A stretch of DNA of 64,000 bases from Aplidium turbinatum (Eukaryota; Chordata; Ascidiacea; Aplousobranchia; Polyclinidae). This document shows positions 45,588 to 57,800 of this stretch, one piece after another; positions within the stretch are counted from its first letter, which is position 1, and each line of letters opens with the position of its first letter. The notes below the pieces were generated by a model, which searched no databases, was not told the DNA's origin, and saw nothing but the letters and a program-made list of their open reading frames with translations. A program made the translations under genes and the position numbers. Location of the stretch: the NCBI GenBank assembly GCA_918807975.1, contig OU964926.1, positions 26,171,996 through 26,235,995 on the forward strand, written 5' to 3'.

Positions 45588-46765
45588 TTTTCGAATATTT
45601 CTTTCGACGACCAAAATACTACATCGCAACGTTGGAAGAATGACCGGTTTGCCGCATTTCGAGTCGTTTTCGAAATGTTTAACGAAAACTGCGGCAAACA
45701 TGTCATTCCAGGTGACTACTTGTCGTTGGACGAAACGCTATACCCCATGAGGACACAAATTGCCTTCAAGCAATATAATCCAAACAAGCCTGCGAAATAT
45801 GGCCTTCTGTTCAAGTCGATAAACGCCAGCAGATTCCTATACACATTTACGGCATCGGTGTATTCATTTTTACGTTTGTGGAACAGAAGAAGTGGTAAAA
45901 GGAATGGTGATGAGCCTGGAACAATACGGTGACCTTCAAGGTCGGAATATTTTGTATGGCCGCTTGTACACCTCTGTACCACTCGCGCAGTGGTTGCTTG
46001 ACAAGGGATATAACGTCAGTGGGAACCCTCAACGCTATACGTAGAGGAATACCCCTGGAAGTGAAGCAAGTGAGTGGTAGGGAGGAATTTTCGTACAAAA
46101 TGTATTGGCAGACATGTGAGGCTGATCTCAGCCTACATTCTTATGTATTAAAAACGAAGAGTTCTGGCATGTGGAATGTGTTGATGTTGACGACCATGCA
46201 ACCTATATTGGGGATTACCAAGGATGACGACAAAAAGAAGCCAGGCCTGTATAAGCTTTACGACTTCACAAAGGGTGGCACCGATATCATCGACCAAAGG
46301 ATGGGTTCATTCACTTGCAAGGCGAAGTCCCCACGGTGGACAACTACTATACGTTTACTTATTTTTTGGATACTTGCCGCGTCAACGCATTTACAGTTTT
46401 AGCACTAAATGAAGGGACTGATCCACGCAAGCGAAAATCCTTCGACTTCGGTTGGTAACTGGCCATGGAGCTCGTGAAGCCATTGATAAAGTCGCGATCT
46501 CTCCAGGGCATGAACTATCACACCATACATAAGATTGAAGCAGTAATAGGGAAACAACCTTCAACAACCCCTGTATCAACTCCAAGCGGCAAACGACACG
46601 ACGTAAATGCGACGTATGCAAACACGCTATTATGGGAGAAGGTGCCAAAGCCAGAAAAAAAAACTACCAAAAAACCGTGGCCAATGTCAGTGCTGTGAAA
46701 AGCCTTTATGCCCTGCACATTCCATACGAGTACGTCAAGCTTGCTATGTCAAGATTGAATCTTAG
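45588..46765 (+). pseudogene. piggyBac transposase pseudogene
   Basis: The recognisable order is: DDE core start (YLSLDETLYPMR, then NPNKPAKYGLLFKS), the segment LYKLYDFTKGGTDIIDQRMG with RWTTTIRLL, a basic tail (NEGTDPRKRKSFDFGW) and a Cys-rich end (KCDVCKHAI, QCCEKPLCPAHS). These are spread over several frames, so there are multiple frameshifts and stops, including between 45860 and 45960, near 46390, and in the Cys-rich end. The N-terminal part is missing. No terminal repeats or TTAA sites were identified. Confidence 0.85.
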
Positions 46766-47639
46766 AGAGCTTAATGAATTCACAAGAAAATAACCAGTTT
46801 TGCCCGAGGCATTACATTTACAGAGAAAGCGTTGTGAGGTTCTGTTAATTAATGAACCGTAACTGTTTTATTTTGAATTTCTTTCTGACTTCTGTTTAGA
46901 GCATCATCGACTTTATCGGGTAATCTTACTCCTAGTACTAGCCTTGTATTTAGCCGAGTTCACATTGAACTTACGTTGAGAGACGCTGTTGCAACTACAA
47001 TACATTGCATTTAAACCGCGGTTTTTGTCGCATGATCTTCCATTCGTTTCGTGGATTACATAATAGTATTTGATAAACGCCACCCTGCTTCTTCAGCTGG
47101 TCTACATTTGTTAATAAAGCGTTGAAGTTGCTGTTCTAAGAACCGAGGTCACAAGTTTGTAATCCAAATTGGTGTGACACGCGTTCAGAAATCTCATTAC
47201 TGCATGTAATTGATGAAGCATTGTTCTTTTAGTCAAGCAGCGACCTTATGTTTGAGCGTGGGAAAAGTTATTATTTTGCATGAAAAATATAGATTCAAAT
47301 TGAGATCATGTAAAAAAAAAATAATCACAACATTGCAATGCATGTTCTTCATTACTCTACCAAAAAATAATGTGTAAATTCACGCTACAATTGCTTTAAT
47401 CGCAAAATAATCTAAAAGTCATAAGTCACCTCAACATTTCAACGTATATGAGCAGTTCTAAAATTCATATAGTTTTAATTTTCAGATATGCTCATTGTGA
47501 ATAATTTTAAAAAATGAATCCCAAATTTTGAAACCGTGCCTTAAAAAATAACAGAGATATCACTCCTAAAGCATAAGAAGAATCGACAGCCCCCCCACCC
47601 AAACTGAGCAAGACTCCAAGGAGCCCAACCTTCTAAGTG
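46766..47639. other. Unannotated stretch
   Basis: No gene or recognised repeat. It separates the piggyBac remnant from the third copy of the IL-17 locus. Confidence 0.5.
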
Positions 47640-48221
47640 TTAAACTGCCGAAATAATTTTATTGGAAGTTGGTAAACAATCGATCTACAATGACAAAACA
47701 ATTAAACAATACGTCCAAAATTACATTATTGTATTCGTCAACGAGCCAACGAGCATAAGCAATCAGGCATTCATTCATTATTGTTGTGTAACAAGCGGTG
47801 TTCACAAAGTTGAAATCCACTTTTTGTTTCTTTGGAGCTTGTGGATATAGGGCCACCACACGATGTTTAACCAAAACGACAAACTAAGTCATGTAATATG
47901 TACAAGTGTCATCAGGGGTGGATCCAGCAAATAACCTAAGGGGGGGGACAATTTTAATAAAACATGCTGATGTATATCCAGCATGTTTTACAATAATATG
48001 TATATCTACAGTAATCCAAACTGGGAAATACACTGTGAATACAGTCACTTTTCTGTATGTTCGGAAGGGGGCGTGGGGGAAGCAATCGCCCCAATCGTAC
48101 TCCCAGAGTCGCCACAAAGCGTCATGCAGATTAATATAGATAAAAATTAACTTAACGTCTGAAAAATACAGCATTTGATGATAACACAACCACACAACAT
48201 AAATAAACATAGACTTGTATA

Positions 48222-49428
48222 CAGTGGCGTACGCAGGAATTTTTCATGGGAGGTGGTTGAAAAAAAATTGTGAGGCCATTCTAATCGTAACCAACATTTA
48301 TTTCATGGCTGAAACGAAAGTGAGCCTATAACAGGTCACTAAACGTACATCTGTCATTTACTGATAATTAGGGCTAGGGCATTTTTTTGTTAAAAATGTG
48401 TTGGTTAATGCAAATATTCGATGTAAATCGTGAATGCAATCCACTGTCAATTCATAATTTGGCCAATCTTTCCTGTGTAGTACGAAGACATTTTTCATTT
48501 GAGTTACGTTAAGATTGTATTTTGTAGCAAAAAAGAATTTAAAATACTCGTTGCAGTGCTTTGCTTTTACTTTGGGACAGAAAAATGTTGGTTGAAGATG
48601 ATAACAATCTCTACAAACCATGGAATTAATTATCATTCATTTATCAAACAAAACAAAACTTTGAAATGGGTTGTGTCTTGTTTGAAACACCCCTGAGTGA
48701 AAGTAGTCAGTTTATCTTAAACACTTTGTACGCAATCCCACGCATTTTTGTCTTGTCGCATTCTACCTTGTAGCCTACGATTTTTATGCATTGGCATTTC
48801 ATATTTCTTTTCAGCGCATAACGAAACCAAATTGCTGACATCTCGAAATCAATAAAGATAAAGAAATTTTACGTCAAAATGAAACAAAACCCTGTTGTAA
48901 ACAGGTTTCAACGTAACATTAAAGTTGCTCATGCTAGGACCTAGGAGATGTCCAATCAAACGGTGGAAACTGTTGCCTACTAAAAACAGGCTAGCCATCG
49001 CCAAAAAGTAGACCGGTTATTCAAGCTGGTGGTGAACCTGGGTCTACAATAGCCTACAGTTTAGCTTCAAGCAGCTGCACTAAACTTATCAACAACAAAA
49101 GCAAGCGAAAAATTAAAAAATCCGATACCAGCTACTCAATTATTCTATTTTGTTTCGTCACACATAGCTTTTTGGCTATAATTGTTGTACCACAACACAA
49201 ATACGTGTTTACAAAACTTGATTTACATAAAAACTAAGAAAAATAAAGGATGGCTTATTTAAATAAAGCCAGGATCAGCCATAAAACAATACAAAAATTT
49301 CAAATATCAAGCTCAATGGGGAGGGGGGTTAACTTCCCCCTTCTTGCGTACGCCACTGTTTGTACTGTATATTGCTCGAGGAAGGGTTGGGGTTTAAACC
49401 TCAACCGCCCCCCTTGCACACACCATTG
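48222..49428 (+). mobile_element. hAT-type MITE, third locus copy, enlarged
   Basis: The same outer ends and the same CTTGTATA duplications (48214-48221, 49429-49436) enclose 1207 bp instead of 487. The extra sequence (about 48720-49340) includes a second MITE-like end (CTTGCGTACGCCACTG, near 49342-49360). Another sequence inserted, or this is the fuller form of the element. Confidence 0.75.
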
Positions 49429-49510
49429 CTTGTATATTACGATCATATGGCCGACGCAGTCTTGATCATTAAAATGATGGTGTTGTGATCATTGTATATC
49501 AAACAAAACA

Positions 49511-50708
49511 TTAATGCTGTGACATCACTGGAATGGTACAATGGCATCCCACTTGAAGTTCAATTGTCTCCACAGAACACTGATTTCTATGGCGGCATTC
49601 GTTCACGTTTGTAGTCCAATTCAACGGATGACGTCAATATTCACCTTTATTGCCTCGCTGACATAACTGTGCTTTTCCATTGTTCCGTCATAGCATCTAC
49701 GACAAAGGCATTTCGCTTGGACAATGTTCCGAGGACATCTAAGAAAAAGTAAAGCAGAAAAAATATAAAAGTAAGTTTGAAAAATAGCTTTCCAGAAAAT
49801 GAGAAAATCAAATAACTGATAAAAAAAGTACTACTTTATAGTTCAAAAATTACATTTGTTAGTAAAAATCATTTTCTGTGTGGTAGTTCAATACAGACTT
49901 ACACTTGTTGGCAAAAATTGCACTAGACTATTGTCCATAATTTTATCATTCTAATTACTGAAATAAATATTATAAAAAAAATGTCAGAAATAAGTAATTG
50001 CAATGCACTTTAATCATTAATTTTTTTATTAAGAAAATGAAGTATCTGTATTCTTTGCATTCTTTGACGTATTCTTTGCATTAATTTGTTTTATCATTTT
50101 ATTTGCATCAGACCAGTAAGTCCATTTTAATTACCATACATCCAAACAGACAAAAACAAACCATTCAAGAATATTCACAATAACTTAGTTAACAGATAAT
50201 GCTGTTGCGGAGAATTGTTAACCAGTAAGCTGCGAATGGCACATTTGAAATACGACGATTTGACAAGAGCGTCAGAATTGCAGAGAGCATTTATGTAACA
50301 ATTCTTGGAAGATTGACATCTACATAAAAAGTTGTAAATAGATTTGCGAAGTACTGCATCAAAGGTCAAAAAGAAAAGAATAAAGTGAAAATTTAAAGCT
50401 TGATCAATGCTTTAAAAAAACATCAGAAACAATTTCTTTACCTGTGATCATCTCTGTTTACGCACAATTTGTAAGGCGAGAAGCTCCTAAGCCTCTTTGA
50501 CGTGCCACAAGTTCCCCTGCAGGTAAGTCGCGATATATCGTCACAATAGATCGATCTTCCAGCTTGACACTCTTCATCGTTGAAAAGACAAAGATAGTTT
50601 GTAGGTGACATGTCGGATCCTAGGTTGGCTGACTTCAGCAGCCTATTGATGTTCCTCACTGCTTTGCTCAAGTTGTTGTTGCGTTGTCCGGCGCAGGAAT
50701 AGATGGTT
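49511..50708 (-). pseudogene. IL-17-like pseudogene (third copy)
   Basis: Exon 1 (about 50442-50708) retains GQRNNNLSKAVRNINRLL through SFSPYKLCVNRDDHR and the donor CAG|GTAAAG. Exon 2 (49511-49738) retains PRNIVQAKCLCRRC and the closing Cys segment. About 345 bp present in the other copies are missing at GGAATAGATG|GTTTTTCGC. This removes the start codon, signal peptide, leader and TATA box. A one-base deletion in exon 2 (CCGGATG to CGGATG on the plus strand near 49623) makes an early stop, and the first Cys cluster reads CLCRRC. An upstream frame extends exon 1 to 50887 but encodes no proper secretion signal. Confidence 0.9.
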
Positions 50709-51513
50709 TTTCGCATGGCAGATTGTCTCAAATATTTCAAATTCTTTTTCAAATCATTAAACAACGAAAGCGAAATTTCTACAAGTAGAAAGCAGAACTT
50801 AGAGTCAATGATGAACAAAATAGAAACTGAGAACCGGACAGACTTGCAACAAGTAACAATTTGTTTTATTTCTGAATAACCAACCAATCATAGCAATGAA
50901 GATAGAAAACAGATCTTATGACGTCATCGTTATACAGACAAGAGACTACAAAAATTTTGGATTGGACTTGAAACTGGAATGATGCCAAACTTGATAAACT
51001 TTAAACTTGTCATTTGTCAAGTTAAGAAAAATTTGACTCTTTTTTGGCTACATAAAAGATTGTTAACTTATTTTTAATATTCCTAACATTAGATTTGGTT
51101 CAGCATTTGTCTGGGATGCTTTTCCTGCACTCCAAAGTTTTACCCGAGCTTGGGTCGGACATTTCCTGTCTCTAACCCACTGCAGCTAATAATTCACAGT
51201 TGAACCAAGATAGCGTTGAAACTTTTATATTTTGTATCTACGAAAATTTGTTCCGGAACTTTTCATGTCAAAGATGTAAAAATTTGTCTGAAACCAAACG
51301 TAACATGAGCAGTATCGTGAAGTATTGACATAACTCTGTTCTAATATAATTGATCTTGCACACAGTAGTATATTGCATAGTTTTAGAACATGCATACTGA
51401 AACGTTTCCATATCATGTTGTTTAGGCATTATCTTATGAATATGATATAACTCTTTCCTCGCACTTTCGAGCGTCAATTTAATGATGAATACGCTACTTG
51501 CACACAGTAGTAT

Positions 51514-52032
51514 TGGTCACAGCGGTAAACCATAATCTCTTCGTGGGAAAATTTTAACATAAAGTTCCCGAATCCGTTCGTCTGTATATAATGACCGAAG
51601 AAACACACACTTGAACTTCTTTTCAAACAGTGTATTTCTATAAAATTAGCCCGCGGCTATCGAAATGGAGATGCAATGCCTACACCTCTAAAACTGTCAC
51701 TACGATACAGATTACTTGGATAAAAGACGGAGAATTTGTCCAGCTAGCAAGCACCAAATAAACCAGTTAAATGTGCGACCGACTTCCAACAAACAACTTC
51801 GAGAATGAATCAGAAAAATTTGTGATAACTCAAAGGCACGAGAGCAGTTCGTGACGCAATATTTCATGTCCAAACAGGTCTCAAACTGAAACAGGTTTAA
51901 ACCGGTTTGACACAGTCTTACGGACGATGGTGCAATTTTGGCTCATGTTTTAGGAATTTCCATGACGTAATATTCAGTAGACCCGAACGGTTTCTACATG
52001 ACGTTTGACCAGGCGAACAACCGTCTGGAACA
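51514..52032 (-). mobile_element. BEL/Pao 3' LTR (fossil)
   Basis: The 519-bp LTR (plus strand TGGTCACAGCGG...GTCTGGAACA) matches 61638-62167 with roughly a dozen to twenty differences and two short indels by eye. On the minus strand it begins TG and ends CA. Confidence 0.92.
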
Positions 52033-52480
52033 TAGCGGCCCCTAGTTATGACAGTCTGACATGGCATAACTAAAAAAGAATTGACGACAATTGTGAGCCA
52101 ATGAATAAAAACACATGATACACAAATTGTTTGAATCACTCACGTTTAAGTTAATACGCAAATACAAAGGGCATGCAAAGAATGAACAGCAATAAGAATA
52201 AACACGACGATACATGAAATTGGTACCATAGGTATTAGGTACACGCAAAAAATGACGCTATATACCATGGTTGCGATAATAACCGACTGTTCTGGGCTCA
52301 GACAAGTGTTGGCCACCGCAGACAAAACCAGGCTCAAACCCTAACACTTAGGTGTTCTTTACGGGGGCGAGGCACGAAATATCCCTCAACACACAGTCTA
52401 CTTTCACTTTCCCCGTACTCTCATCATCAGGGCCCACAAGAGGGGGGGACAACCGGTGCCATGCACCGGGGCCCGGTGAG

Positions 52481-53060
52481 TTCAAGGGGGCCCGACAAAA
52501 TATCTAAATTAACGCGTTAAAGTTGATTTCAACGATTTTGCATAAAATATTGTTTTTATATTAGTTCCGTATGTTGATCGGGCCCCCTCATGGGTATGCC
52601 CATTTTTAAAACTACAGAATTTTTTATGTTTTGAGTTCAGGGGGCCCGACAAAATGTTAAAATTTGTGTGCTCAGGTCGATTTTGCATAAATTATTGTTT
52701 TTTATATTACCGGTTGTGGTTTCATATTTTAATTGGGCCCCCTCATGGGTATGCCCTTTTTCAAAACTACAGCATTTTCAGTTTTTTTAGTTCAAAGGGC
52801 CCGACAAAATGTTTAAATTTGCGTGCTCAGGTCGATTTTGCATAAAATATTGTTTTTTATATTGCCGGTAGTTTCATATTTCGATTGGGCCCCTCATGGG
52901 TATGCCCTTTTTCAAAACTACAAAATTTTCAATTTTTTTAGTTCAAAGGGCCCGACAAAATGTTTTAATTTGCATGCTCAAGTCGATTTTGCATAATATA
53001 GCCTATTTTTTTTATATTAGCGGTATTTTCATATTTCGATTGGGCCCCCTCATGGGTATG
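52481..53060. repeat. Tandem array of 151-155-bp units inside the BEL element
   Basis: Four units start at 52481, 52636, 52791 and 52942. Each runs from TTCA..GGGCCCGACAAAAT through GATTTTGCATAA to GGGCCCCCTCATGGGTATG. The GC-rich junctions stand out in an AT-rich background. A related CACCGGGGCCCGG word occurs at 52462 and at 54922, at the end of the pol frame. Confidence 0.9.
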
Positions 53061-53089
53061 AATGAATATTTTAGTTTATTTCAGTGTTA

Positions 53090-54880
53090 GTGTTTTAATT
53101 TCAGTGTTAGTCTGGGTGTTTTAATGTGAATATTTGGGTACGTGTACGGCATGTTTTAATAAGCAATTGATTGATCAGGTTAGGTTACAGTCATACAGAA
53201 GGTATTCTATGCATTTGCTGACATCTTGTCAATTTATGACACAAGCAAGCAGTGACTGTTATGTGTAGGCTGATCATGTTGAACTGGTACAATTTTAGTT
53301 GTATATATAATCTTGTTTAGCGTGATATTTTAAGAGTTCAGAAAATAGTAAAAAGTATTGAAATATTGTTAAAATACTTAGCAAGAAGTCGTTACTGTCA
53401 CTTTTTCAGTACAGAAATGCTCAAGTATTTTTTGTTTTGGATATGATACTAATTACATGTACTGAAATCATGGAACTTGTCTAATATAGCCTGAGACAGT
53501 TACAGTATTTTTGAGTTTTTAGGACTTGTTGAATGATTTTGCTATATTGGAATGCAAGCAAGTTTCATGGAGGCAATGCAGAAAAATAATTTTGTCCTTG
53601 TAGCAGGGCCAAATGTCATAACAGTCTAACAAAATTCGAAAAAAAGTTAAAAGATTAGTGGAAGTGTGATTTTTTGAGTAAAAATCATAGATCTTTACTT
53701 CTGTTGAAGTGCAGTTTCTTTCAACTATAGACAGAATCAGAAGTGTCCTAATTGCAATGCAGCTTACTTTTTCCAGCACTGCAGAAAGGTGTTGATTTTC
53801 AAAACTAATGATTAGTATATAAACAAACATTTGTTTCGAAGAAGTTTTCCTTTTTGTTTGTTTTCACTATTTATTTTTTAGCAGTCTTCTCGAGCCAGGC
53901 CAAGCCAATCTTACTCTTAAATTTCAGGAACAGTGTCAATATTGACTCAAAACAGCCATTCTGTCACTATGCAGGGTATTTGTAAAGGTCTCGATACATA
54001 GTATAGTGATAGATGTAGGTGCATTTATATTGATAGGACTTAAAAAAAGAAATATATTCAACTTTGGTTTCTCCTGACCACTTGCTGTAGAAATGAAGAC
54101 AAAGTGACCCTCAATCATGCGTGAATGCAGTTTCACTCAAACAAGCAAAGAAAACTAAAGGAGTAAAAATAAGAAGCTGCTTATTGATCCTGAAATAAAG
54201 TTGGTATTTCTTAATGTCATGAACAATAGCAATGCATTCATCCAAGTTTGGTCTCCTAGTCTCTGCTGATTTTAAGGTCACAAATGATATTGTACGGTAT
54301 GTTAATGTAAAGGTGTATGCAGTATGCACACATATGCAATGCTACTTGTATATCAGCCATGCCGGATAGTGTTGCCATTTTTATCTTCAAAGTGGCTATT
54401 TTTACCCACTTTTTGCCATGGTTAGAATCAGGTGTTGCCAGAGTTAGGATTAAAGTTAGGAAGGGGTAAGGGTTAGAGTTAGGAATAAGGTTAGGGTTTT
54501 GATCTTTGACCATGACTAAACATTTTTTCCAAAATACAAGTTTTTGTTTTCAACAGCTATAAACGTTTCCTCAAATTAAAGCAGAATTCCTTATCTGGCT
54601 ACGCTATTGAGGCTATAGTTACACTACATAGTGTAACTATAGCCACAGCCTTTTATCTTTGTATAACTAGTGTGTATCTGTGAATTTAAAGTCATAAACA
54701 CCACTACAATACTGCATTCTTTGTGAAATAGTGGAGTGGTAATACTTTAACCTAATGTATTCTTTGTAGTATTTTTAAATAGGTCTGGTTTTAAAATAAA
54801 AACACTGTGCGGAACACCATGTATGCATTGGCCTTGTGGATTAATGCGCATCGCAAATTTTGCTTGTGATTTGTGAGATA
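53090..54880. other. Remaining 3' non-coding region of the BEL element
   Basis: No gene is seen. It contains a run of GTTAGG-like words on a short scale (54440-54500) and a near-perfect 34-bp palindrome (GGCTATAGTTACACTA, two-base loop, and its complement) at 54611-54644. Confidence 0.6.
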
Positions 54881-57800
54881 TCACGCGACATGTTGCGCTG
54901 GGGGGCCCGGCAGCAAGATCTGCACCGGGGCCCGGCAGGGCTCTTGGAGGCCCTGCTCATCATAGTTGCAGACGGCAACTTTAGCTCTACGAACCACAGG
55001 CTTCCCTTTTCTAATTTGTGGAACTACCTCATGCACCCTCCCAAGTTGATACTTCCCACGTTTACCAATGTCCTGGAGAGAACCTACCACTACAAGTTGA
55101 CCAGGCTCCAAATTCTCGGCCATTTTTAGCCATTTTTTCCGGCCCTGAAGACCTGGCAAGTAAAAATCAATCCATTTACTCCAAAACTGATGAGAAAGTG
55201 ACAAATTGAACCGATAATCCCCTCTTAATTGGTCACGATCATGTGGTTGCCCAACAGCACAGTATGGGTCTAAGTATGGGGTCAAAAGTGAGGCAGGGGT
55301 GATGACAGTAAAATCCCTAGGGTCGTCACTCAAAGGTACCAAAGGGCGTTCGTTCACGATCCGAACGGCACTGCCTGTGTACGTAAGCAGTTCAATAAAA
55401 TTGGGCTTACGACTTGAAGAGTCCAAAATGTGAAAAAATGCAATTTTAAATTGTTTAACCATTGCCTCCCAGGCGCCACCTTGCGCCGGAGCATACGGAG
55501 GTATAAATTCCCAGTTTATCTCTCTCTGTCTCAGGGCGTTGTGAAATTCAGCTGATTCTATCAACTCGGGTAACTTCTTAGATGCTGCCTGAAAGGTACT
55601 TCCATTGTCGGAATAGATAGCATTAACCTGCCCACGTAAATCTGTAAACCTTGTAAAGGCAAGTAAAAAATCACTCAGCGACAATGACGTAACCAGCTCA
55701 ACATGAATAGCGCGAGATGCCATACATGTGAACAAGAGTCCCCAAGCTTTTTTGTGACTTCTACCTTCAACAAAAGTTAAAGGTCCAAGATAGTCTAAGC
55801 CGCAATCAAAAAAGGGTTTCCTATGCGCAGTTGTGCGAGACAAAGGTAAATCAGACATGAGCTGTCTTATAGGCCGAGCTTTCTCAATCGCGCATACACC
55901 ACAGTCATTAAGATACCTCTTCACTGAGGCATTACCATTAGCGATCCAAAACTTCTGTCGCGTAGACAACAAAGTGTGCTGTACTCCACAGTGCGCATTT
56001 CCATTATGATGCGACAGTACAACAAGCCTTGTGAAGGGGTGCTTCGAAGGCAAAACAATCGGATGCTTTGCTTCAAGAGAGATCTCGGGAGAGTTACTTA
56101 AGCGCCCTTCAATGCGGATTACACCAGCGTCATCTACACAAGGTCTGTACTTTTTAAGTGAACGTAATTCTTTCAAGCGTTCCTTCTCACGTTGCGAAGC
56201 GCCAACACTACCTCGCTTTATCACTTCCTCAAGGGCATTCGGCGATCGTTTGGTCATTAAATGTACCACATCGCCATACACGCTCTTCTGAACAAACTTC
56301 ACAGCCAACTCTGAAGCACTGTTAAGATAAGATGCATCCAGTTTTGGCTTCACAAAGCTACGCTTTCTCGTTTTACAGCACAAAAATTCAACAAAAGCAA
56401 CCAAATAAGCGATTCTCTTTTTCATAACATACAAAGAAGGTGCGGCCTCGATCAATCTGTGAAGACCACCCTGTCCAACGTCAAGCGACTCCTCTTCGTC
56501 ACGAAGATATAGGCTATGGACAGGTACTGGAGTGGCATTTTCTACAGATGGAATTTCCTCACACTGGTAGAGAAGACTAGAACCATTTAACCACAACTCT
56601 CGAAATTCTTTCTTTGTAATAAGATTTGGCCTTGTGCCAACATCAGCTGGGTTCATATCGGTAGGGCAAAAACGCCAATCCTGGGCTCCAGACAACAATA
56701 AAATATGCTCAACTCGACGCGTAATAAACTTATTCAAACGTAAATCAGAGTTTTTAACCCACTGCAACACAGTACGAGAATCACACCAAAAATACTTAAG
56801 GCAGTCGGGCATCTTCAATGCCTCGTAGGCCTGCTTCACGAGTCTTGCTGTATTCAAAGCGGCAACAAGCTCTTTCCTAGCTATCGGCCAAGAAAACTGA
56901 TTTTTTACAACAATGGTAGATTTACCCAGAACGAAAGACACACTAGGAACTCCGTTAACCAGTCTACGTAAGTAAACAACAGAAGAGAAAGCTTGATTCG
57001 AAGCATCACTAAACCCATGCAATTGATATGAAACAATATCATCCGGACTGCACACACCAGAGTTTGCAAAATACCATCTCGGTAACGAAAAATCCTTAAG
57101 CAGGTCCAAAGAGCGAAGCCACGACTCCCACTCTTTAACAAAGCTATCAGGGACCTCGGTGTCCCAATCAAACTTGTCTATCGCCAATTGCTGAAGTATA
57201 AGGCGTGCTTTTAGAAAAAATGGCGCTCCAAAGCCTAGCGGATCAAAATTTTGTCCAAGCTGACTGAGCATACTTCGGCGCGTGTGTTTAGCTAAGGGCT
57301 TTAAGGAACATGCGATACGCATCTCGTCAGACTCGGTTTGCCACACACAACCCAATGTCTTCGCTGATGGCAAAGTCATATTTTCAGTCTGAAAGTCAAT
57401 GTCACGAATCAAAGGTGAAAACATCTCATTATCCAAATTTGACAAGACAGTCATAGCCTCCTTGTTAGCACTCCACTTACCAAGTTTAAACCCACGGCTA
57501 TCAAACAAAGCAATTGATTCATGAGTGATTTGCTGAGCTTCCTCTAAGCTATCAGCCGAAAATATAAAATCATCCATGTATATACATATTATTTGCAATA
57601 TTGCAGAGAGTCAATTCACCAGCACTGCTGGGATTCTGCTCGATCATTTTCTTTATAGCCAAGCAAGCGATATACGGGCTACTCTTTATTCCCCAAGGGT
57701 GTACACAAAAACGAAATGGTACCATCCTACCATTTTCAAGGTCATCATCTTCAAACCACAATATACGAAACAAATCCCTTTGCGACTCAGGTAACTTTAT

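Larger units (their letters stand above)
47640..51485. repeat. Third copy of the IL-17 locus (dispersed segmental duplication)
   Basis: It has the same orientation as the left palindrome arm. It starts at CGAAATAATTTTATTGG (as at 6484) and ends near GTCAATTTAATGATGAAT (as at 18670). It carries the hAT MITE, IL-17 exon 2, intron, exon 1 and upstream region in the same order. It is more diverged from the two arms than they are from each other, so it is the older duplicate. It lacks the foldback insertion. It ends close to the LTR at 51514. Confidence 0.92.

Noticed and set aside
54440-54500. Telomere-like GTTAGG words
   Set aside because: They are few, irregular and inside the BEL element. They are not a telomeric array.
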